Positions 55,421 through 64,000 of a DNA stretch of 64,000 nt are shown piece after piece. The notes beneath the pieces are model-generated. The model did no database searches and was not told where the DNA came from. It saw only the letters and a list, made by a program, of their open reading frames with translations. Each line of letters begins with the position of its first letter. The stretch's first letter is position 1. The stretch is from Chlorella sorokiniana (taxonomy: Eukaryota > Chlorophyta > Trebouxiophyceae > Chlorellales > Chlorellaceae). The position numbers and the translations under genes were made by a program. The DNA lies in the NCBI GenBank assembly GCA_025917655.1, contig CP084614.1, positions 558,001 through 622,000 on the forward strand. The letters run 5' to 3'.

Positions 55421-56559
55421 GACTCCGCGTTCAAGGGCCCGCCGCCGCTGCAAAGGAAGCTCGCTCCTGGAGGGCTAACAAGCCTGATGACAAGCTTGAT
55501 AGCCCTTTGGTGACTGTGTAGAGGGCTGGGGACGACCCGATCGGGGGCCTGCAGAAGGTGAGATGCAGCAGCAGTCGGGCTGAGGAGGAGCTGAAACTGC
55601 CCACCCCTTGGGTCCCTGAGGCTGGTCAGCATCCACATCCGACGGAGGGATATGACCGGCAGGCAGCCGCAGGCGCGAGGGTCCGTGCTCTGGCGACATG
55701 CTGACCGATTGGCGGCTGCTCCAGCGCCATAAGCCGCATTCCACCGCTGCCCATGCTGCTTGAGGACCAACCACGCAGAAAACTGGCTCTGCAAGCCCCG
55801 CCGCAGGGCCCAATCTATGCCTCACCTGGGTGAAGCGCTCCAAGCCGCCACTGGCGCTCGGGGACTGCTGTCTGGCTGATGGGAATAACAATTCAAAGAT
55901 TGAAGACGGGGAGATAGGGCAGAACCGAGTTTGAGGAAGCATGCCAGGAGGGCCTGCTGCGCTTGCGTGTCGGGCCCACACCCATCATCCCCCATGCCTC
56001 CATATCCAACTTCCCTATCAATGAGCAGCCTCCATACCTCATAGCTTTCCGTTATTCGTGCGATCGGCGGCGCATTTCCATCTGCCACTGGACATGGACA
56101 CATGCGCCCTGCTTCCAGAAGGGTTCAAAGGGTGTCCTGGCCCTCTTCTGTATTATTGATGTTGAGAAGTTTTGAATGGACCGATGCGGTTGTGATGGCC
56201 CGGGCAGGGAAGCAGCAGGGTGGGGTAGCGGGAGATTCCGCAAGTCCCCCTCCACTACGTTTCTCTCTCGAAATGCTGAAAACACATTGTATGAAAGCAA
56301 TCCTGCCTGTGTTGCCTGCATCATGTGCAATGGAACACTGCTTGATCTGCCTTTTGTTGAGTGGTGAGCAGATAGTGACATGCTGCAGAAAGAGGCACCC
56401 CTTGGCAGAAAATGTCCTCTGCGGTTGAAAAACGCACCGAGAAGGAGGGCTGTGTCAGCAAGCTAGGTACCTCTGTTCGTAAACGATCGCTTGCCTCAGC
56501 GATTGACCTCACGATGAGGTCCCGCAGTGGAAGGACGTCGCCAGACAGAATTCGTCTGT
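55421..56559. other. Intergenic region, no firm gene
   Basis: About 1.1 kb. A minus-strand frame at 56103-55822 (including TESYEVWRLLIDREVGYGGM) reads plausibly but has no known motif or supported splice sites. The promoter of the wall-protein gene should lie at 55421 onward. Confidence 0.3.
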
Positions 56560-56668
56560 TCAGAGGTGTTCACGTGCAGCGACAGAGAGTTGCTTGACAA
56601 AGCAGTCATCCTTGTAGAAGTAAAACCATCCCTCTGGTTCCTCTGGGGGGTCCAGCACATGCTGACAG
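56560..56668 (-). CDS. Possible 3' exon of an unidentified gene
   Basis: After a CAG acceptor the minus strand reads HVLDPPEEPEGWFYFYKDDC then FVKQLSVAAREHL and a stop at 56562-56560. The composition (GWFYFYKDD) looks coding. A possible first exon (ATG near 56745, MATSACW, followed by GTGAGT) is one base out of phase with it. The gene would be divergent from the SNF2 gene. Weak evidence. Confidence 0.25.
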
Positions 56669-56845
56669 CAGCTGAGGGCTGGCACGCATGATGCAATGCA
56701 GCGGCCCTCCGCAGCGGCACTCACCAGCAAGCAGAGGTGGCCATCGTGCAGGGTGGCTGTGGCAGAGCTCGCACTTTTAGCTTACAATTATTGAGCATGT
56801 GATGGCTTGCCTGCGTTTGTTAAACCTATCAAGGCTCCTTTCACC

Positions 56846-59800
56846 ATGCCGCAGCTGGCGGGGTTTCTTGAGCTGGATGTGACCTTCAAGCTGGCAACTG
56901 GTAGCGGTGTCGCCGTTGGGCAGCAATTGAAGCTTGCCGCGGGAAGCTCAAAGCTGAGGTTTGCAGAACTCCGTGATGGGTTTGACGGGTGAGCGTTGTT
57001 CACACGCGTGCTTGCTAATGGTATCCGACAGATGCCCGTTCATACAAATGATTCAGTCGTCGTTGCGCGTAGGACGGCTCATTGCATAGCCCCCGCCTCG
57101 CCGCCTGGCGGCGGCAAGCAGCCCGCCACCAAGTTGCAAGCTGTGGTGGAGCTGGTGAGCAACCAGATGCACGGCCCAAACAGGGGAGAGGCCTCTGCGA
57201 CTTCACTTGCGTTTGGGGCGACATCGAGCGCCCCTGCTCGCTGACTTGATCCAGAGGCCCGCCTCCTGTGGGCGTTTGTTGCGTTTGGCAGGTGAAGCGC
57301 CGCTTGATCGAATGCCCCGTGCTCGTGACCCACGTGTCCGCGGACGGCGGCAGCGCCGCGGTGCTGCTGGCGGTTGCTGTGCAACGCGACGTGGAGCGTG
57401 GGGGCCCATCGCTGGCCGGCCGGAGACAGGGCGGCGCTGCTCTTCCAGCACCTGCTCCCTCCGCGGGCTGCTGCCCCTGCTGGCGGCGCCTGCCAGCCCC
57501 TCCCGCAGCTGAGCTACGTCGAGGGGCTGCGGCAGGAGCTGGCGGGGCAGGGGGTGCAGGTCCCCGAGGGGTTCAGGTGCGCTGCAGCTCTGTGAGGGTG
57601 CCCACAAGGAGGACCCGCCTGCATGTGGTGGCACTGCCAGCTGAGCTGGCGCCCCCAGGACACGCCGCGCCCCTCGCCCTCCCTGCAGCCTGGCGGAATG
57701 CCTGCGCGCCCTGCCGCGGAAGCTCTGCCAGGAGGCGGCAGCCACCATCCTGCCGGCGGACGGCTCGCGCCCCTGCCTGCTTGCGGAGGCACGCTGCTGT
57801 GGGCTGCGCCAGCCTTTGGGGCCCTGCCTCTCAGCCCTGTGCCCCTAGCGCGGCACTGGGCATGCCGGTGTACATCCCAAACCCTGCGTGTTGCGTTACA
57901 GCCCTTCCTCTCATCCCCTGCATGCAGCTTCCTGGCTCTGTTGTGCTCCAGATCCTCGGCTGCCTCGACTGGCGCTCGCTGGCTGCCGCTGCGGCTGCCT
58001 GCCGCGGGCTGCGAGAGCTGTCGGCCGACGTTGCGCCCGGCCTGAAGCTCACCCTGTTCCCCCACCAGGTGCCCTGTGCCCCCGCCGGCCTCGCCTCTCG
58101 CTGCTGCTTGCACGTTGCTTTACGTTGTTGGCCAGCCTCTGCCACCGCCGTCTGCATGGTCACACAACACCCTGCTCTGCCGGCCTGCACTGTCCCGAGT
58201 GTGCTGGCACGCAACGGCCGTCCAAGGGAATGCGACCCCTGCTCGTCTCTTTGCTGGCTGTTGCAGCGTGCGGCCGTGCAGTGGATGCAGCAGCGGGAGA
58301 CGGCGGCGGGGCGGGTGCCGCACCCAACCATCCGCAGCTTCCTCTGCCTGGAGCTTGGGCCCCACGACGACCCCTTCACCGCGGCGCCAGAGCGCTTTGC
58401 AGCAGCCGCCAGGAGCGCGGGGCCGAACACGCCCCCGGCACCGCTTGCGGCGGGGCTGCCGTTCTGGGGAGACACAGGTACCGGGCAGCTGCTGGTGGAG
58501 GAGCCTGAGCCGCTGCTGGACAGCCCGGGGGCTTCAACTGCGACGAGCCGGGCCTGGGCAAAACCATCGAGCTGGTGCGCAGCTGCCTCTTGCTGCATGC
58601 CCGCTCATCAGCCTGGCGGGTGCCACGCCATGCCTGCCTGCCTCCCGACCGCTGGTAGCCGGCCCAGCAGGGGGAGGGCAGCCTGCAGCCTGCAGCCTGC
58701 CTCGAACCACCCGGCTGATGTGGCCGCCATCTGGCCCTTCCTCTCACAACAGCTGGCGCTCGTCCTTCGCACCGTTCGCAAGCTGCCCGCGCCGCCACCG
58801 GGGGCCAGAGTGACCGAAGTTGAGCCTGGCGTGCGCCACTTTTACGTGGCTCAAGAGCCGCGGTGCTTTGCCATGCAGCCGGCCGTTGGAGACCGCAGCG
58901 ACCGCGCCACCCGCGACAGCTGCAAGCGCACGCGAGGCAGCGCTGGCGAGCTGCTACAGGCTGACGACGATGATCCAGTCAGGACGGAGCGGGTCAACCG
59001 GCGGCAGCGGCGCAGCCCTAGCGAGCAGCCGCAGCTGGAGCAACAGCAGCAGCAGCGCGGTTTGGGGGGTGGGAACAGGGGGCGGAGAAGGAGGAGCAGC
59101 AGCAGGACCGTTTGCCGCTGGTGCCGCCTCCACAGCAGCAGGCTTCAAGGGTCGAGGAGCAGCCTGCTGGTGCGCAGCTCGGCTGCCCCAGCGCTGGCCC
59201 GGCTGGGCCAGAGCTTCCCAGCGCCCCCAGCAACGTGTGGGCATCATGTGATCTGTGCAACAAGTGGCGGCGCCTGCCTAGTTGCTACGAGGTGGGCATT
59301 CTCGGCCTGACCGCTTCACCGCCGCTGCATTGGCGAGCTGCTGCTGATTGCTGGCAAACGTACGGGCAGCGCTCTCGGGCCACACAGGCCAGCAGCAGGA
59401 GCGCAGCTGCAGCTGCCGTTTCCTCAGGTGCACCCGCCCCTTGGCTGCAGGTCCCCTCTGAAGGGCTGTGGGTGTGCGCCATGCACCCAGAAGAGGGCAT
59501 GCGCTGGCAGGGGTGCCAGGCGCCGCAGGAGGCGTGGGATGGAGCAGTAGTCAGGGCATGTCCAGGGTGAGTGCCCCCCCCCACCCCCGGCCACTTCTCT
59601 CTGTCACCCGTCAAGTGAACACTCAACAGTGTGTCGCAGAGCCGCCGTGGCGCGCTCTGCTGCACGGCTGCGGCACTGCCGCGCTGCCGCCGTCTGCACT
59701 CGCAGCATACCCCTGCCCCAGCCTTCACCTGATGTGGTTTGCGTGCCGCCCTGTCTGTGTGCGCCCACGTGCAGCTGGGTGGAGAGCGAAGATGACCAGG

Positions 59801-62800
59801 GCTCCCCCAGAACGTGCAGTTCTTCCGCCGGCTGCTGGAAGAAGCGTGCAGCCTGGCGCACAAGAACTCTCCGCTGGCCTGGCTCGCTCGGCAGCCGTTG
59901 GAGCCCCTCATGCGCTCTCCCTTCCGCTTGCAAGGGGACATGTGCAGGTGAGTGGGCAGGTTCGGGTTTGGCTGCCGGCCGACACATGCATGCAGCTGTT
60001 CCTTCCCGTGACTGCTCAACGTGTCAACCTGCGCGCCAACACCTTGCTGGCTTGCATGGCCCATGGATGCGTGCAGGTATTATCCCGAGTTTGTGACCGT
60101 TTTTCACAGAATGGATCTTGAACCAGTGCCCATGCAGCGGCAGCAGCGGCAACCTCCAGGCCGGATGGGTGGCAAAGGAGGGGCCCACCTCGGTCGGCGT
60201 GGGTCGGGCATGGCGGCCAAGCGCGCGAGCGTCGTTGGCGGCCGGGGTAACTCTTCTTCCGGCAGCGATGATGAGGATGAGTGGTCGTCTTTGACTGATG
60301 ACAGCGACCAAGATGAGGCAGGGGAGGACGAGGCAGTTCAGGCGGCGGCAGCTGGCACGCGCACAAAGCGGGGCAGGCCTTCTGCCGAGCAGCTGCCGAC
60401 GGTGTGGCGGCGGCCCGCGTCCCACGAGTGCCTGCTGCTGGACCTGGCTGCGCTGCGACAGGCCCTGCTTGAAGGTGGGCTGCAGCCCATGCGCATGCCA
60501 AGCTGCCCTGGGCTTGTGCAGGTTGATTGCATGGTGCTGCATGATTGCTGACGTACAGGCGGGACCCTGGGCCTCTGCCCCCAACCCCGCGCACCCACCC
60601 ACAAGCTCACACAGAACAATGAACTGCGGCATGCCTGGCAACAGCAGCGCTGTGCCCTTGCCCCGTGCTACTGTTGCAGGGCCGCTGCCCCCCAGCGCAT
60701 CGTCTACCTGTCGTCCGCCACGCTGGTTGCGGTACCGCAGCCCGAGCACGTGAGGCACTGGCAGTACCAGATCGGCCAGCACGCTCCCTCCCTACGAGTC
60801 CTGGTCTATACCACCGAAGGTGCGCGGGAGGCTGGGTGAGCGAGCCAGGGCCGAGCTCAGGCACTGCGGCTATTCACAGGCCAGGCAGAGGCTGCTGCCT
60901 GCCCGCCTGCGACGGTGTGGGGCTTGGCCGCCCAGCGGGCCCAGTCGACTCCAGGCCAGCGCACTTGTCGAGGCTGACGGCAGGCCAGCCAGAGGCTGCT
61001 GTCGTTGCGGCCCTCAGCCTGCCCTGCTCCCCGCGCATGTTGCATTGCCGCAACCGCAGAGAAGAGAGAGGCTGCGCGGCTGGGCAGGGAGCTCACGCCG
61101 CAGCGGCTGGCATGGGAGGCGGATGTGGTGAGACCGGGGTGGGAGGGCTCTGAGCGCGGGGCTTGCGACGTTAGCCTGACAGGGCATGCACAGCTGGTGT
61201 CTGAAGCCAGCCCCGCTACACTTGGCTGGGCGGCTGGTGCCTGGGCCCCTGCCGGCGCTCCTTCCGCAGCATGACCTGGTTGATGTAGGGCAGCCTGCAC
61301 ACCCAACTCCCCATTGAATCACGCCCACCCCCACACCCCCACACTCACCGCAGGTGCTGACCACCTTCCAGATGCTTTCCAATGAAGACAGGGACCCAAG
61401 CTCGCCCCTCATGCAGGTCTCCTGCCCTGCCTGCAGGGTGCCGACGGCGCCGGCTCATCACCTTTGCAGCTCGCCGGCCCGGCAGTGGCTGCGGGCCTCC
61501 TGCTGAACCAGCCTGTGCCAGATCTGCTCACCGTAAACTCCTGCATCATCCCAGGAGTCCCCCCCCACTCCCCGCTTATGGAGTCCCGCCCACCCGCCTG
61601 GCGCAGGTGCACTGGCTGCGCAAGGTGCTGGACGAGGGGCACGGCATCGGCGGCAGCGACCTCACCAACAAGCACAGGATGGCCAGCCAGCTGCGGGCGG
61701 GATCCGCGTGGATCATGACGGGTGAGGAGGGGGTGGGGGGCTGCGGGGCCGTGGGTGTGTGTGTAGGTGGGAGGCCCAGGGGAGATGAGAGGGGAAGAAG
61801 TGGGCGATGGCACAAGCAGCCGAGGGGTGGCACGTGGCAGGCAACCGAGGGCTGGCTGTGCTTGCCCGCTACGCACTCGCGCTGCCTCCTGGCAGTACAA
61901 CGGTACGACCATTCGGTACAGGAGCTAGCCTGCGACCACTCATCGGCCGCCGCGCTGCGCACGCTGCGCCGCAGGCACGCCCACCAGGCACACGCTGACC
62001 GACGCGAGTGTGGAGGAGCTGCGCCCCCAGCTGGCCTTCCTGCGCCAGGAGCCCGCCTGCCGGGAGCAGTGGTGGCGCAAGGCCATCCAGGTGTGTGGGC
62101 GTGTGTGTTTCGGGGGTGGAGGGCGGGCTGGTATGTTCCTCTGTTCAGCCCCTTTCCACCCACCCGTGCGCCTGCAGGAGCCCTTCCAGAGTGGGCAGGA
62201 GGTGGGCAAGCTGCGCCTGCTGGCCCTGCAGCACCGCCTCATGGTGCGCGCATTCAAGGACGAGCTGGTGGGGCTGGGCATACCCCCTGCGTGTCGCGGT
62301 GAGCCGGGGTGGGGCGGGGGGTTGAAGGGGGGTGGGGGAGGGGCGGCTATGCGGTGGGCAGGGGCGGAGGACGATGCAAGCCCTCTGGTGCGTATTCTTA
62401 TGTGGGTGGGGTAGATGGCGAAACAATGGCAAGGGTGACCTGCAAGGCAATTTGGCAGGGAGGGGTGGAGGATGTTGCGTTTTCACCCCCGCCCTGCATC
62501 TTGCCCCCACCCCCACCCCCACCCCGCAGCCCCCCACGCTGCTGGACTTCAGCCCCGCCCACGCTGGGTCCTACAACAGCTTTGTGAGCCCCTGATGCCC
62601 AGACCTCTGTTTCCTGCCCTCCATGCCGTGGGCCCTATGCTGTGCTGCTGCCACAGCCGGCAGCCGGCCTGCTGGTGGCTGGTCAGCCTGCGCCCCCGCC
62701 CATGTTCACGCTCGGCGGCTGCCCGCTTCCACATGCCGCGTCGAGCCCATGTGCGCACGTCCCCCCCCATCCCCACCAGGTGGACATCATCCGCTTCAAC

Positions 62801-64000
62801 CTGCTGACCGCCGACTGGTGAGTCGAGGCCGCCTGCCCTTTTACACTGTGCTCCTGGCATGCACTCGGTGCCCTGTCGCCAGCTTGCGCTGTTTAAAATC
62901 GTTTGGATCTGTCTGCTTCAGTCTGTGGTGCCTGTTGTCTGTTCAGTTGATGCACCGCATCGTGCACCGCAGGTTGGACCCAGACAACAACGAGTCCCTG
63001 CTCAACTCCAAGAACAGCAAGCGCGCCAGCCAGACGCTGGAGAACCTGCGCCGCTCATGCAACGTGGCCGGCAACTGCGCGCTGCAGGCGAGTCGCCCAA
63101 AACCCCGGGGGAGGCCAGCGGGCTCTGGCATTAAAGCGGGCCAGAGTTGCCCCGTCGGGACCAACAGGTCCCCTTCTCTGCTCACAAGGCCTAGCAACGT
63201 CTTGCGTCTTTCACCAGCACCACCACCACTTCACAACCCATCCAACACCTTTCCCAGGCACATATCCCCACACTCCCCACTCTCAAATGTGCAGGTGCTG
63301 GAGGCTGATGTGCTGGAGACGCTGTGCCTGCTGACGCGGGTGCACCTGAAACGCCGCTGCCAGGCGGCGGCCCCACCAGGACCCTCACCCGGCGCCGGCG
63401 GCAGCGCTGCGAAGGTGGAGGAGCGGGGCCAGGAGGACGACCCCTCTGTGCCGCTGGCGCAGCTGCTGGAGGCGGCGGGGCCCGAGTGGGGCGTCCGCGC
63501 CCGCCACCTGCGCGCGTGCCTGGAGGAGGGCGGCGCGTGCGAGCGCTGCGCTGGGGTGGTGCGCGTGCTGCTGGTGGCGCCCTGCGCCTGCCTGCTCTGC
63601 GTGGACTGCGCCGCGCTGGAGCGGGAGCGCTGCCCGTGCTGCAGCTCGCCCTACGTCATGCAGGTGCGGCGCCGCTGCCCAGCCGCAGCCTGAGGGCCAG
63701 GGCTGGGCAGCGGGCGGGCGGGCGGACGGGCGGGCGGGGGGGGCCGCGCCTGTCTGCTGCCCACGGCGGTGGGCCGGGAACGGCCTGCACGGCCGCCTGC
63801 AACGATTGCCGTGCGTGCCTTGGCCCTGCAGCACCCAGCCAAGCAGCCTCCTTGCCACATCTGAGTCTCACTTGCTTGCTGCCGCCCCTGCGCCGCCGCC
63901 GCCGCTGCTTCAGGGCGTGGACCACCCGGAGCGCAGGCGGGACAACCCCAACCCCAAGTGGGCCGTGCCGGTACAGCTGATCGAGTTCCAGCCCGCCTAC
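56846..64000 (+). CDS. F-box/SNF2 ATPase with CW and RING domains (At3g54460-like), 3' end outside window
   Basis: Plant-type SNF2-family DNA translocase with probable ubiquitin-ligase parts, nuclear. ATG 56846 gives MPQLAGFLELDVTFKLATGS, matching the family N terminus. Domains in order: F-box (LPGSVVLQILGCLDWRSLAA, about 57929-58020); SNF2 start (LKLTLFPHQRAAVQWMQQRE); Walker A (FNCDEPGLGKTIEL, about 58532-58572); CW zinc finger (WASCDLCNKWRRLPSCYE at about 59238-59291, then VPSEGLWVCAMHPEEG from 59451); an acidic insert (60260-60345); motif Ib-like IVYLSSATLVAV; DVVLTTFQMLS; the DEAH-type box VLDEGHGIGGSDLTNKHRMA (about 61627); WIMTGTPTRHTLTD; LRRSCNVAGNCALQ (about 63040-63090); and a RING-like Cys cluster (CERCAGVVRVLLVAPCACLL...CPCCSSPYVMQ, 63537-63663). 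A G is missing at 58527-58531. The C-terminal helicase lobe lies beyond 64000. Confidence 0.87.

Noticed and set aside
57268-59310. A 680-codon plus-strand open frame through the SNF2 gene
   Set aside because: It reads through introns and crosses frame slips. Domain motifs (F-box, Walker A) appear only partly in this frame; the spliced model explains them.
1-64000. tRNA, rRNA or transposon genes
   Set aside because: No T-loop-like motif with a matching acceptor stem, no rRNA block, and no reverse transcriptase, transposase or long terminal repeats were recognised by eye; a dedicated scan could still find a tRNA.

Overview
This window looks like nuclear DNA of a green alga, most likely a Chlorella-type trebouxiophyte. 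It is very GC-rich. Genes sit on both strands and are cut by many short (about 80-350 bp) introns. Exons read as plant-type proteins (Tousled kinase, nucleostemin GTPase, MED22, an At3g54460-like F-box/SNF2 protein, an At5g03900-like chloroplast protein), and candidate TGTAA poly(A) signals are present. I saw no bacterial operon, CRISPR array, tRNA, rRNA or recognisable transposon.

Layout. 1-803: 3' end of a Tousled-like kinase (+). 1192-2671: unknown membrane protein (+). 3092-5317: 2-oxoglutarate/Fe(II) oxygenase (-), divergent from a helical-repeat (possibly mTERF-like) protein at 5708-7208 (+). 7649-11577: circularly permuted nucleolar GTPase, NSN1 type (+). 12686-18567: CBM20 plus glycerophosphodiester phosphodiesterase (+). 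19470-24087: RNF10-type RING protein (-), divergent from a p24/emp24 cargo receptor at 24589-26505 (+). 26819-30308: giant ankyrin-repeat protein (-). 30454-30826: small two-exon gene (-). 31541-33079: leucine-rich-repeat protein (+). 35081-48105: tandem segmental duplication. 48231-48941: small unknown gene. 49919-50695: Mediator MED22 (+). 50979-51868: small membrane protein (-). 52752-55420: secreted wall-type glycoprotein with an SP-repeat and a His/Gly/Tyr minisatellite (-). 56846-64000: F-box/SNF2/CW/RING ATPase (+), running off the window.

The most interesting locus is 35-48 kb. A block holding a SIMPL-domain gene (+), a 2-oxoadipate dioxygenase/decarboxylase gene (HGLS/FLO7, -) and an At5g03900-like gene (-) is present twice in tandem. 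The copies have decayed in complementary ways. Copy A keeps SIMPL but has lost all but the first exons of HGLS. Copy B keeps HGLS but its SIMPL is 5'-truncated and internally deleted. The At5g03900-like gene survives in both, with different lesions near its C terminus.

A second window-wide pattern is that nearly every conserved gene needs single bases added inside homopolymer runs to stay in frame. I list 18 sites, and each is one base short. This looks like uncorrected sequencing or assembly error rather than mass pseudogenisation, and any automatic gene model here will be broken at these points. A third pattern is the frequent use of GC-AG introns.
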